Positions 1-8,598 of a stretch of DNA of 44,923 bases are shown here, one piece after another. The stretch lies in contig VBCK01000122.1 in the NCBI GenBank assembly GCA_005882215.1, forward strand, positions 1 to 44,923, in the 5' to 3' direction. The position numbers and the translations under genes were made by a program. Numbering within the stretch: the stretch's first letter is position 1; each line of letters starts with the position of its first letter. The notes beneath the pieces are model-generated. The model was given only the letters and a program-made list of their open reading frames with translations, had not been told where the DNA came from and ran no database searches. This DNA is from Betaproteobacteria bacterium. Lineage in GTDB: Bacteria > Pseudomonadota > Gammaproteobacteria > Burkholderiales > Burkholderiaceae_F.

Positions 1-12
1 GGTCCCACCGGA

Positions 13-822
13 ATGCGCGGTCCCAGAATTGTCTATGGAACCGCGTGGAAGAAAGGCGACACGGAGCGCCTGGTCGCAACAGCGATTCGACTCGGATTTC
101 GCGGCATCGATACCGCTGGTCAACCCAAGCACTACAACGAAGCCGGTGTGGGAGCTGGCGTGCTTGCATGCTTGAACGCGGAACTGACCCGGGGCGACCT
201 GTTTCTTCAAACCAAATTCACGCCCTTGTCCGGCCAGGATCCAAAGCGGATTCCTTATGACGCTGGCGCGCCGCTCTTCGAGCAGGTGGCGCAGTCCTTC
301 GCTGTCTCTCTACGGAACCTGCAGACGGACTACCTGGACAGCCTCCTCCTGGATTCTGCGCTTGCGAATGCTAAGGAGACGATGAAGGCATGGCGGGCGA
401 TGGAATCGCTCGTCGATATCGGCGGGGTCCGGCAGCTGGGCATCAGCAATTGTTACCGGCTCGACCAGCTCGATTCGCTCTACACCTGCGCCCGCGTCAA
501 GCCTGCGGTGGTCCAGAACCGCTTCCATGCCGAGTCGAACTACGATCGCGAGATTCGCGCGTTTTGCAGCAAGCAGGCGATCGCCTACCAGAGCTTTTGG
601 ACGCTTAGCGCCAATCCGCATGTTCTTGCTCACGATACGATCACGACGCTGGCATCGATTTACGGACGCACTCCTGCACAGATTCTGTTCCGGTATCTGA
701 CGCAGGTCGACGTGGTGCCGTTGACAGGTACCCGCTCCGAAGCGCACATGCACGAGGATCTGGCGATCTTTGAATTCCAGCTGACGGACCGCGAGCGCGG
801 CGCAGTGGACGCGATATTCTGA
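13..822 (+). CDS. Aldo/keto reductase family protein
   Basis: Likely an NAD(P)H-dependent carbonyl oxidoreductase with the AKR TIM-barrel fold, 269 aa. The start RIVYGTAWKKG, the DTA segment (GIDTAGQ), the Tyr in KHYNEAGVG, the Lys in LQTKFTP and the GISNCY strand-loop match AKR landmarks. The catalytic His position, normally in an L-x-L-H-S/W-P segment, reads LLLDSAL, so His is replaced by Asp. The frame stays open to the window edge, so the true start could lie upstream of position 13. The next gene follows 98 bases later (from its preferred start). The substrate cannot be told. The gene is visibly less GC-rich than the flagellar genes. Confidence 0.85.
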   Translation: MRGPRIVYGTAWKKGDTERLVATAIRLGFRGIDTAGQPKHYNEAGVGAGVLACLNAELTRGDLFLQTKFTPLSGQDPKRIPYDAGAPLFEQVAQSFAVSLRNLQTDYLDSLLLDSALANAKETMKAWRAMESLVDIGGVRQLGISNCYRLDQLDSLYTCARVKPAVVQNRFHAESNYDREIRAFCSKQAIAYQSFWTLSANPHVLAHDTITTLASIYGRTPAQILFRYLTQVDVVPLTGTRSEAHMHEDLAIFEFQLTDRERGAVDAIF

Positions 823-920
823 CGGACTGCGTTCGGGCCATGACCGGCCATCCGCCGGTGCGTCCCGGATTTCCCCATAGGACGCGCGTAAGCGGCAGAC
901 ATGAAGACGGGAGAAATGAA

Positions 921-2330
921 TTGCAAATCACGAGCGTGAGGACAGTGACTGCCACAAGCTTTGTGCTGATGTTGCTTGGCGGCCTGCTCTCGAGCGGCGC
1001 GCACGGGGCAGACGTCACACCGGCCGAAGCCCGCGCCATCGCCAAGGAAGCCTATACCTATGGTTTCCCGATGGTGGACAACTATCGCATCCAGTACGCC
1101 TACTTCGTGGATCGCAAGGCACCCGAGTTCAAGGCGTCCTGGAACCACATTGTCAATATTCCTCGCGCTTACACCCCGGCGGATACGGCAATCCAGACGC
1201 CCAACTCAGACACACCTTATTCTTTTGTCGGCATGGATCTGCGCGTCGAACCGGTCGTGCTGATCGTGCCGCCGATTGAAAAGGAACGCTATTTCAGCAT
1301 CCAGCTCATCGATGCCTACACCTTCAACTTTGCCTACATCGGCAGTCGTACCACCGGAAATGATGGGGGTATGTTTCTCGTCGCCGGGCCGAACTGGAAG
1401 GGAGAGACCCCCAAAGGTGTGAAGCAAGTGATTCGCTCAGAGACAGAATTCGTGTTCGCCCTTTATCGCACTCAGCTTTTTGAACCGGGCGATCTTGACA
1501 ACGTGAAGAAGGTGCAAGCCGGATACAACGCGCAACCGCTGTCGGATTTCCTCGGGACGTCGGCGCGCAGGCCAGCGGTCATTGATTTCGTCGAGCCGCT
1601 TACACCCGAGGCGGAGAAGACCTCACCGCAGTTCTTCAACATCCTGAACTTCGTTTTGCAGTTCTGCCCAACGAACCCGTCCGAGACGGAACTCATGGCG
1701 CGTTTCGCCAGGATCGGCGTGAGCGCGGGGAAGACCTTCGACGCCAGCAAACTTTCCCCTGAAATGACGAAGGCGATTGAAGCTGGCATAGCCGACGCTT
1801 GGGGTGACTTCGCTGTCTTGAGAAACGAAGTTGCCATAGGGAAGGTGACTGTGGGTGACGTCTTCGGCACGCGCGAATATCTGAAGAACAATTATCTTTA
1901 CCGCATGGCCGGCGCCGTGATGGGAATCTACGGCAATTCGAAGCTCGAAGAGATGTATCCGGTTTATATCGAGGATGCAACGAAGCAGAAGCTCGACGGG
2001 GCCAGGCAATATACCGTGCGGTTTGCGCCGGGCCAATTACCGCCCGTCAACGCGTTCTGGTCGCTGACGATGTATGAATTGCCGGCGAGTCTGCTCGTGG
2101 CCAATCCCATCCATCGTTACCGGATCAACTCGCCGATGCTGCCGCAGCTCAAGCGCGATGCCGATGGCGGTCTTACGCTGCTCATCCAGAACGGCTCCCC
2201 CGGCAAGGACAGGGAGGCCAACTGGCTCCCCGCACCGAAGGGGCCTTTCGTCATGTATTTGCGCCTGTATTGGCCGAAAGACGAAGCGGTGGAAGGCAAG
2301 TGGACCGCGCCGCCTGTTAAGCGGATGTAG
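921..2330 (+). CDS. DUF1254/DUF1214 domain secreted protein
   Basis: A 469-aa protein with a signal peptide (hydrophobic TATSFVLMLLGGLLSSGAHGA, cleavage near AHGA), then a DUF1254-like N-terminal half (YTYGFPMVDNYR near the start) and a DUF1214-like C-terminal half (NAFWSLTMYELP, NRYRINS-like segment, YLRLYWPK near the end). I chose the TTG at 921 because GGGAGA at 909-914 is well spaced and the signal peptide follows directly; an upstream ATG at 840 adds an implausible Arg-rich extension, and GTG at 936 is possible. The family's function is not established; members are exported and are often found near stress or metabolic genes. It probably shares a transcript with the aldo/keto reductase. 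Confidence 0.8.
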   Translation: MQITSVRTVTATSFVLMLLGGLLSSGAHGADVTPAEARAIAKEAYTYGFPMVDNYRIQYAYFVDRKAPEFKASWNHIVNIPRAYTPADTAIQTPNSDTPYSFVGMDLRVEPVVLIVPPIEKERYFSIQLIDAYTFNFAYIGSRTTGNDGGMFLVAGPNWKGETPKGVKQVIRSETEFVFALYRTQLFEPGDLDNVKKVQAGYNAQPLSDFLGTSARRPAVIDFVEPLTPEAEKTSPQFFNILNFVLQFCPTNPSETELMARFARIGVSAGKTFDASKLSPEMTKAIEAGIADAWGDFAVLRNEVAIGKVTVGDVFGTREYLKNNYLYRMAGAVMGIYGNSKLEEMYPVYIEDATKQKLDGARQYTVRFAPGQLPPVNAFWSLTMYELPASLLVANPIHRYRINSPMLPQLKRDADGGLTLLIQNGSPGKDREANWLPAPKGPFVMYLRLYWPKDEAVEGKWTAPPVKRM

Positions 2331-2480
2331 AAAGAACGCCGGGTCGTCTATCGAACGCCCGGAGTCACTGGGTTCAGGTCTCCACCGATTGCGTGTGAGT
2401 ACCACTTCTTTTCGGCGTAAGACCGGACACGACGGATTCGCGAGTCGCCAACCCATAGCGCCCCAAGCAGGGTTCCCGGA
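2331..2480. other. Convergent intergenic region, nothing recognised
   Basis: 150 bases between two convergent genes. A weak GC inverted repeat lies near 2339-2361 without a U-run; I cannot call a terminator. Confidence 0.3.
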
Positions 2481-3461
2481 TCATCCGCCGCCGTAATAGT
2501 CCCGGCACCACTCGAACATCCGCGGCAGCCCCTCTTCGATCGAGGTGGTCGGCCGCCAGCCGAGAACGCGCGTGGTCGCTTCGATGTCGGCCGACGTCGA
2601 CCGCATGTCGCCGGGCTGCATCGGCCGCATCTGCAGGTTGGGCGTCCTGCCGGACACGCGGGCCAGAACTTCGATGAAGTGCATCAGGGCCTCGGGACGG
2701 CCGTTGCCCAGGTTGTACAGCCGGTGCGGCAGCGGTCCAAAATGGCGGCTGTCGTCCAGCGCGGCCAGCGTGCCTGCGACGATGTCGTCGATGTAGGTGA
2801 AATCGCGCCGCATGTCGCCTTCGCCGTAGACCTCGATCGGCCGGCCGTCCAGCAGCGCTCGTGCGAACTTCACCGGCGCCATGTCCGGGCGTCCCCATGG
2901 GCCGTACACGGTGAAATAGCGCAAGCCGGTCAATTTCAGTCCGAACTGCAGCGCATAGACCCGCGCGATCAGCTCGTTGGCGCGCTTGGTCGCCCCGTAC
3001 AGGCTGAGCGGCTCATCGACCCGATCGGCGATCGACAACGGCTGCTTCAGGTTGGCGCCGTACACGCTGGAGGACGAGGCGTAGACGATGTGCTCGATGC
3101 GACCGTTACGTCGGGCCGCCTCCAGCAGATTGACGAAACCGACCAGGTTGCTCCGAACGTAGGCGTCGGGGTTGTCGAACGAATAACGCACGCCGGCCTG
3201 AGCCGCCAGGTGAACGATGCGGCGGGGCTGCCAGCGCGCGAGCAGAGCCTCCAGAGCCACCCGGTCCGCGACATCGGCTTCGACCTGGTTGTAGCGGTCG
3301 ATCGATGCGATTCGCCAGGTTTGCTCGAGGCGGTCGCGCTTGAGCTGCGGGTCGTAGTAGTCGTTGAAATTGTCCAGCCCGACGACGAGATCGCCGCGCG
3401 CCAGCAGCGCGGCGCACACGGCCTGCCCGATGAAACCGGCGCTGCCTGTAACTAGAATCAT
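2481..3461 (-). CDS. UDP-glucuronate 4-epimerase (NAD-dependent, extended SDR)
   Basis: Predicted to interconvert UDP-glucuronate and UDP-galacturonate. 326 aa. It starts MILVTGSAGFIGQAV with the Rossmann GxxGxxG motif, has the GLDNFNDYYDP segment typical of GAE/LpsL-type UDP-GlcA epimerases, the SSSSVYG serine and the catalytic YGATK (YxxxK), plus RYFTVYGPWGRPDM. The frame is open much further upstream, but ATG 3461 is right: it overlaps the ugd stop as ATGA and begins the Rossmann strand. It is translationally coupled to ugd, whose product is its substrate. A UDP-glucose or UDP-GlcNAc 4-epimerase is the alternative. Confidence 0.85.
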   Translation of the reverse strand: MILVTGSAGFIGQAVCAALLARGDLVVGLDNFNDYYDPQLKRDRLEQTWRIASIDRYNQVEADVADRVALEALLARWQPRRIVHLAAQAGVRYSFDNPDAYVRSNLVGFVNLLEAARRNGRIEHIVYASSSSVYGANLKQPLSIADRVDEPLSLYGATKRANELIARVYALQFGLKLTGLRYFTVYGPWGRPDMAPVKFARALLDGRPIEVYGEGDMRRDFTYIDDIVAGTLAALDDSRHFGPLPHRLYNLGNGRPEALMHFIEVLARVSGRTPNLQMRPMQPGDMRSTSADIEATTRVLGWRPTTSIEEGLPRMFEWCRDYYGGG

Positions 3462-4789
3462 CCCGGCCCGCGCCCGACGCCGTAGTACTTCAGTCCGGCC
3501 GCCCTGGCCAGCCGCGGATCGTACAAATTGCGGCCGTCGACCAGCACCCGCGCGCGCAGCGTCCGCGCCAGCCACGCGAAGTCGGGGCTGCGAAACTCCA
3601 GCCACTCGGTGACGACCACCAGCGCGTCGGCGCCTTCGCAGGCCTGGTGGGCCGTATCGCAATAGTCGATGCCCCGCCTCAGCTCCTCCAGCGTCTTGGC
3701 GGCCGTGTGGCGCGCCTGCGGGTCGTATGCGCGCACGCGCGCACCCGAGTCGACCACCTCGCGGATCAGGACCAGGCTCGGCGCCTCGCGCACGTCGTCG
3801 GTGTTCGGCTTGAAGGCCAGGCCCCACACGGCGATCACCTTGCCGCGCAGGTCCGGGCCCAGCGCCTCGCGCAGCCGGCTGGCCACCAGGTGCTTCTGCT
3901 CCTCGTTCACGTCGTGCACGGCTGACAGGATCCGCGCCGGCAACACGTTCTCGCGCGCCATCGCCAGCAGCGCCCGGACGTCCTTCGGGAAGCACGAGCC
4001 GCCGTAGCCGGCGCCCGCGTACAGGAAGCTCGGCCCGATGCGCGGGTCGGCCCCGATCGCGTGCCGCACCCGCTCGATGTCCGCGCCCAGCCGCTCGGCC
4101 AGACGCGCCAACTCGTTCATGAACGAGATCCTCGTGGCCAGCATCGCATTGGCCGCGTACTTGGCGAGCTCCGAGGAGCGCGCATCCAGCACCACCAGGC
4201 GCTCCCGGTTGCGGTTGAACGGCGCATACAGCTCGGTCAGAAGCTCGATCGCGTGGCGGTCCTCGGTTCCGATCAGGATCCGGTCCGGATGCATGAAGTC
4301 CTGCATCGCAGCGCCCTCCTTCAGGAACTCCGGGTTCGACGCCACCAGGATCGGCAGCTTCAGGCCGCGGGCGGCGATCTCCTCGTCCACCGCGCGGCGC
4401 ACGCGTTCCGAGGTGCCCACCGGCACGGTGGACTTGACGACCAGCAGGGCCTGGCGCGAGATCCGGCGTCCGAGCTCTCGGGCCGCCGCTTCGACGTGCC
4501 GCACGTCGGCCGAACCGTCCTCGTCGGTGGGCGTGCCGACCGCGATGAAGAAGACGTCCGCGTGGGCGACCGCGCGGTCATAGTCCGATGAAAATTGCAG
4601 CCGACCGGCGTGAAGGTTGCGCTGCGCGACTTCGTCCAGACCCGGTTCGTGAATCGGCATCTCGCCGCGCAGCAGGCGCTGAACCTTCAATTCGTCGATG
4701 TCGATGCACAGCACGTCGTTGCCGACGTCGGCGAAGCAGACCCCTGTGACCAGCCCGACGTATCCGGTTCCGATGACGGTAAGTTTCAT
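3458..4789 (-). CDS. ugd: UDP-glucose 6-dehydrogenase
   Basis: Oxidises UDP-glucose to UDP-glucuronate with two NAD+. 443 aa, the usual length. N-terminal MKLTVIGTGYVGLVTGVCFA Rossmann motif; NPEFLKEGAA substrate loop; active-site Cys in GYGGSCFPKDV; C-terminal GLAFKPNTDDVREAPS and a second nucleotide-binding domain. First gene of a two-gene minus-strand operon with the epimerase (ATGA overlap), giving a direct UDP-Glc to UDP-GlcA to UDP-GalA route. Divergent from the glycosyltransferase at 4923. Confidence 0.95.
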   Translation of the reverse strand: MKLTVIGTGYVGLVTGVCFADVGNDVLCIDIDELKVQRLLRGEMPIHEPGLDEVAQRNLHAGRLQFSSDYDRAVAHADVFFIAVGTPTDEDGSADVRHVEAAARELGRRISRQALLVVKSTVPVGTSERVRRAVDEEIAARGLKLPILVASNPEFLKEGAAMQDFMHPDRILIGTEDRHAIELLTELYAPFNRNRERLVVLDARSSELAKYAANAMLATRISFMNELARLAERLGADIERVRHAIGADPRIGPSFLYAGAGYGGSCFPKDVRALLAMARENVLPARILSAVHDVNEEQKHLVASRLREALGPDLRGKVIAVWGLAFKPNTDDVREAPSLVLIREVVDSGARVRAYDPQARHTAAKTLEELRRGIDYCDTAHQACEGADALVVVTEWLEFRSPDFAWLARTLRARVLVDGRNLYDPRLARAAGLKYYGVGRGPG

Positions 4790-4922
4790 CCGTCCTGCTG
4801 CGGAGAGTTATCGACGCGGGCCGATTTTACCTGCGCGATCCCGCGCAGCGGGTTCGCCTATCATTACTGCTGGATACTTGTCGCTGCCCTGGATCAAATC
4901 TGAAGCGAGGCACGAACAGACA
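4790..4922. promoter_or_regulatory. Divergent promoter region ugd / glycosyltransferase
   Basis: 133 bases must contain promoters for both directions. The clearest structure is a perfect 7-bp inverted repeat, CTGCGCG (4831-4837) and CGCGCAG (4842-4848), with a 4-base loop. No convincing -10/-35 pair could be fixed. Confidence 0.4.
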
Positions 4923-5957
4923 ATGACGATCGCCAGCGTCGATCGCGGCAAGCCGGTGCCGCCCGAAACCGCAGGGGCGGCCGGTGCGCGGGCCGCCGGC
5001 AGCGCCGCTGCGCTGTCGCTGGTGTCGATCGTGATTCCGGTCCTCAACGAGGGCGCGAATTTGCGAGAGCTGATCGACCGGGTCGAGGCCGCGCTGAGAC
5101 CCACGCAGCGGCCCTTCGAGCTGATCCTGGTCGACGACGGTTCGACCGATGATTCCCGCTCGGTGCTGGCCGAACTGGCACGCGATCGCCCTTGGCTCAG
5201 GCCGCTGCTGCTGATCCGCAACTACGGACAATCGACCGCGCTTCAGGCCGGCTTCGATCACGTCCGGGGCGACGTCGTGGTGACGCTGGACGGCGACCTG
5301 CAGAACGAGCCGGCCGAGATCCCCCGGCTGCTGGAGCTGCTCGATGCCGACCGGTCGATCGACGTCGTGTCCGGATGGCGCAAGCAGCGCCAGGACCACA
5401 CCTGGTCGCGCAAGCTGCCCTCGTGGGTCGCGAACCGCCTGATCTCGGCGGTGACCGGCGTGCGACTGCACGACTACGGGTGCGCGCTGAAGGTATACCG
5501 GCGCCCGATCCTGGCCAACGTGAAACTGTACGGTGAGATGCACCGGTTCATCCCGGCGCTTGCGGTGGAGGCCGGTGCGCGCCTGCTCGAGGTGCCGGTG
5601 CGCCATCACCCACGCACGCGCGGCAGCTCGAAGTACGGGATCGACCGCGTTTTCCGGGTGCTGCTCGACCTGCTGTGGGTCAAGTTCATGATGCGCTTCC
5701 TGCAGCGCCCGCTGCACGCGTTCGGAGCGGTCGGCAGCACGCTGATCGCGATCGGATCGATTTTGCTGCTGTACCTCGCAGTCGACAAGCTGGTTCTGGG
5801 CCACCCGATCGGTGGTCGCCCGCTGCTGCTGCTGGGCGCCCTGCTGACGCTGATCGGCGTGCAGCTGCTCGCAACCGGCGTGCTGGGCGAGCTGCTCACG
5901 CGCGTGTACCACGAACCGCAGGGGCGACGCCAGTATGTTCTAAGGGACCCGGAGTGA
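4923..5957 (+). CDS. Family 2 glycosyltransferase, ArnC/RgtE/GtrB type (polyprenyl-phosphate sugar transferase)
   Basis: Likely transfers a sugar from a nucleotide sugar to undecaprenyl phosphate on the cytoplasmic face of the inner membrane. 344 aa. GT-A features: VSIVIPVLNEG, ELILVDDGSTDDS, TLDGDLQNEPAEI (DXD-like), DYGCALKVYRR, and RTRGSSKYG, all typical of ArnC and dolichyl-phosphate mannose synthase relatives. Two hydrophobic C-terminal segments (FGAVGSTLIAIGSILLLYLA and LLLLGALLTLIGVQLLA) form the membrane anchor. The ATG at 4923 is chosen because it precedes the globular domain; the frame is open upstream. The stop overlaps the next gene by 4 bases (GTGA). Next to ugd and the GlcA epimerase, GalA or GlcA is the natural donor sugar. 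Confidence 0.85.
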   Translation: MTIASVDRGKPVPPETAGAAGARAAGSAAALSLVSIVIPVLNEGANLRELIDRVEAALRPTQRPFELILVDDGSTDDSRSVLAELARDRPWLRPLLLIRNYGQSTALQAGFDHVRGDVVVTLDGDLQNEPAEIPRLLELLDADRSIDVVSGWRKQRQDHTWSRKLPSWVANRLISAVTGVRLHDYGCALKVYRRPILANVKLYGEMHRFIPALAVEAGARLLEVPVRHHPRTRGSSKYGIDRVFRVLLDLLWVKFMMRFLQRPLHAFGAVGSTLIAIGSILLLYLAVDKLVLGHPIGGRPLLLLGALLTLIGVQLLATGVLGELLTRVYHEPQGRRQYVLRDPE

Positions 5958-6988
5958 GCCGGCGCCTCGGGCTGCTGGCGGCGCGATTTCTCGCCGCTGC
6001 CGCGCTGCTGGCACTGGCCGCTTGGCTGGTCGGGCTGGGTGCGCTGCTCGGGCAACTGCGCCGGGTCGACCTGCGCTGGTTCGCGCTTGCGATAGCTGCG
6101 ATGGCCGCTTCACAGTGGGTCTCGGCCGCCCGCTGGGTCTCGATTGCCTCGGTCCTCGGGCTGAAAGCACCCGTTCGCGACATGCGGCTCGCCTACGCGC
6201 AGGCGATGGCCGTCAACGTGGTGCTGCCGGGCGCAACGCTGGGCGGCGACACGCTCAGGAGCGTGCGGCTGCAGCGGCTTGGCAATCCGTTGGGCGAATC
6301 GGCGCTGTCGGTCGTGCTGGATCGGGCGAGCGGGTTGTGGATCTTGTGTCTGCTGTCGCTGTGCACAGGAATCGGCCTGCTGGGCAGCGGCCACCTGGAC
6401 CGCCTGCGGCTGCCCGAGGCGATGGCCGGAATCGACCTGCGGTCGATCGCCTGGATCTACCTGGGCGCGCTGTCGGCCGCAGTGGCGCTGCCCTTCGTTC
6501 CGCTGCGCCTGCCGGATCAGGCGCAATCCGGGCTCAGCGGCCTGCGGCGCGTGCTCGCGCGCCTGGCCGAGCTGCACGCGCTGACGGTTTCGCGCGGCCG
6601 CGGCCTGGCTCGCTCGCTGTGGAGCTCGCTGCTGGTGCAGGTGCTGTGCGCGCTGGCGCTGTGGCTGTGCCAGATCGCCGCCGGTGGTTCGGCCGGCTAC
6701 CTGGCAGTCCAGGCGATCGCGGCGCCGGTTTTCATCGCCGGCGTGGTTCCGCTGTCCTATGGCGGGTTCGGCGCTCGCGAGGTGGTTTCGCTGCTGGTGT
6801 TTCCGCTGATCGGCGTCGAGGCGCAGACCGCCGTGGCCGCGAGCGCTTTATATGGCGTAGGTGCGGTTTTGCTCGGTCTGGCCACGGCACCGCTGCTGGC
6901 GCTCGGAAGGTCAGACCGAAACGATCACGCAGGATCCTCCCCCGCCGCTCTCCCTGGAGGGGGAAAGCAGGCTATCAGGAACGAGTGA
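5954..6988 (+). CDS. Flippase-like membrane protein (LPG synthase TM / UPF0104 family)
   Basis: An integral inner-membrane protein of 344 aa with about eight hydrophobic segments, for example LLAARFLAAAALLALAAWLV, FALAIAAMAASQWVSAARW, and a C-terminal block ending near YGVGAVLLGLATAPLLAL. The motifs GATLGGDTLRSVRL, VVLDRASGL and PLSYGGFGAREV are characteristic of the YbhN/AglD-type lysylphosphatidylglycerol synthase transmembrane family. The GTG at 5954 overlaps the glycosyltransferase stop; the stop overlaps the next ATG. No MprF synthase domain is present. The context suggests handling of a lipid-linked sugar, possibly flipping; that is inference. Confidence 0.8.
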   Translation: MSRRLGLLAARFLAAAALLALAAWLVGLGALLGQLRRVDLRWFALAIAAMAASQWVSAARWVSIASVLGLKAPVRDMRLAYAQAMAVNVVLPGATLGGDTLRSVRLQRLGNPLGESALSVVLDRASGLWILCLLSLCTGIGLLGSGHLDRLRLPEAMAGIDLRSIAWIYLGALSAAVALPFVPLRLPDQAQSGLSGLRRVLARLAELHALTVSRGRGLARSLWSSLLVQVLCALALWLCQIAAGGSAGYLAVQAIAAPVFIAGVVPLSYGGFGAREVVSLLVFPLIGVEAQTAVAASALYGVGAVLLGLATAPLLALGRSDRNDHAGSSPAALPGGGKQAIRNE

Positions 6989-7932
6989 TGCAAGTGGTCG
7001 TGATCGGCGGGGCCGGCGTGCTGGGACAGGCCCTGCTCAAGGCCATCGTCGCGCGCGGCGTGCTCACCCGCAGCGACGGGGTGCCGGCGCCGGTGCGCCG
7101 CGTGATCGCGGTCGATCGAAGGCAGTCGGCACGGCTTTTCGTGGAGCCGCGCGTCGAATACGTGCGGGCCGATCTGGACAGCCCCCGCCTGTTGCAGGCG
7201 GTGATGGGCATAGCAACCGACTCGGTGTTCCACGCCTGGGACAGCGGTGCCGGCGGCGGTCGGTCGACGCCGTCGTTTGCGCTGGCCGACAGCCTGCGCG
7301 ACCTGTTCGCGGTATCCGAGCTGCAATCTTCTCGACCGAAAGTAGTGCTGGCCAGCAGCTTCGCGGCCAACAGCGGGACCGCCGCCGCGCAGCCGGATCC
7401 GGCGCGCGCGCTGCCGGCGAGCGAGGATGGGCTGACGGCGCTGGTGGGCGAGTTGCTGGTGGAGGAGGCGACACGGCGGGGCCGGGTCGAGGGCCGCGCA
7501 CTGCGCCTGCCGATGATTGCGGCCGCGCCCGGCTGCATGTCGTTTCTGGGCGAGCTGATGCCGGCGCTGGTCGAAGGCCGCCAGGGGCGCTGCCCGATCC
7601 CGCTGGACGCGCCGCTGTGGCTGACGTCGGCGCAGGCCGCGGCGCGGGCACTGGTGCACGAGCACGAGTTGCCGCCGTCTGCGTCGGGTGAGGCTGGCGT
7701 GCTGAATGCGCCCGCCTGCACGCTGAGCGTGGACTCTCTGGTGCAGGCGTCGGCGCGATTATTCGGACATGCGGTCGACCCGCCGCAGGTCGAACTCGAT
7801 CCGGCACTGTGCGATGCGCTGGCGCAACGTCCGTACCGGGTTGCGATCGAGACCGCCTTGACGCTGGGTTTCGAAGACGGGCTGGATGCCGAGGCCCTGG
7901 TGCGCGAGCTGGTGGCGGCGCCCGATCCGTGA
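6988..7932 (+). CDS. DenD-like NAD-dependent epimerase/dehydratase homologue with degenerate active site
   Basis: 314 aa. It starts MQVVVIGGAGVLGQALL with a GxxGxxG Rossmann motif and resembles the D-erythronate dehydrogenase branch of extended SDRs (ALRLPMIAAAPG, ending in LTLGFEDGLDAEALVREL). The catalytic Ser region is present (VVLASSFAANSG), but where YxxxK should follow the sequence reads DGLTALVGELL, with neither Tyr nor Lys. It may bind NAD(P) without standard SDR catalysis. The start is fixed by a TGATG overlap with the flippase-like gene, so it is the third gene of a tight operon. Confidence 0.7.
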   Translation: MQVVVIGGAGVLGQALLKAIVARGVLTRSDGVPAPVRRVIAVDRRQSARLFVEPRVEYVRADLDSPRLLQAVMGIATDSVFHAWDSGAGGGRSTPSFALADSLRDLFAVSELQSSRPKVVLASSFAANSGTAAAQPDPARALPASEDGLTALVGELLVEEATRRGRVEGRALRLPMIAAAPGCMSFLGELMPALVEGRQGRCPIPLDAPLWLTSAQAAARALVHEHELPPSASGEAGVLNAPACTLSVDSLVQASARLFGHAVDPPQVELDPALCDALAQRPYRVAIETALTLGFEDGLDAEALVRELVAAPDP

Positions 7933-7975
7933 TTTCAAAGCCGAAGCCAACCGGCGGTGGCCCGCGGCGGGCAGA

Positions 7976-8470
7976 CTATTTCAATTTGTGAGGCACACCG
8001 AAGCGGCTCTCGCCGGGGAAAACCTCGGTCGTGCCCGACGGCCCGAACCCTGCGATCTGGACGATTACTTCTTCGTTCTTGGCTCCGTCGTAGTGAACCG
8101 CCCCCGCGGGATGCTTCATATAGCTCCCCGGCTTCAGGGCCACGGTTTTGTCCGGATCCCACGAATCGTCGGTGCCCGTGTACCAGGTGCCCCGCAGCAC
8201 CACCGCATGCCGATCCTCCGGGTGGAAATGAGGTGCGCTCATGATTCCAGGAGGAAACTTGACCCGAATGACATACAGGCCCACCTTGCTGGGGTCACCG
8301 GAGACTACGGCGATCTGCACTCCGTGACTGTTGGGCACATCCTTCCAATCGGCCTGCTCGGGCGTCATCCGGATGAAGCCCTTGGCGTCGGCCTGCGCGC
8401 AGGCAGGCGCCTCGACGAGGGAGAAGCAAAGTGCCAGCCCGCCTGCCAAGATGAACATTGAAGCACGCAT
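7976..8470 (-). CDS. Secreted cupin-domain protein
   Basis: 164 aa with an N-terminal signal peptide (MRASMFILAGGLALCFSLV, cleavage near ACAQA). A single cupin barrel carries motif 1, HFHPEDRH, and motif 2, PAGAVHYDGAKNE, so the metal-binding His/Glu set appears intact. The ATG at 8470 has an AAGGGGG ribosome binding site; a GTG two codons upstream is possible. Convergent with the SDR-like gene. Role in the periplasm unknown; I cannot tell dioxygenase from binding protein. Confidence 0.8.
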   Translation of the reverse strand: MRASMFILAGGLALCFSLVEAPACAQADAKGFIRMTPEQADWKDVPNSHGVQIAVVSGDPSKVGLYVIRVKFPPGIMSAPHFHPEDRHAVVLRGTWYTGTDDSWDPDKTVALKPGSYMKHPAGAVHYDGAKNEEVIVQIAGFGPSGTTEVFPGESRFGVPHKLK

Positions 8471-8598
8471 GACCACCCCCTTGACGTCTTATGCAGGCCG
8501 GATTCCCGGGCGGGTGCCGCACGAGTTGCCGAAGGTCGATATCCGGCCGCGGTCGATGGATAAGCACCATTAGCGTACCCGATCGGGTCGTCCCAAGC

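Noticed and set aside
6022..6987. N-terminal extension of the SDR-like gene across the flippase-like gene
   Set aside because: The extension is Arg/Gly-rich nonsense in another frame of a clear membrane protein; the TGATG junction fixes the start at 6988.
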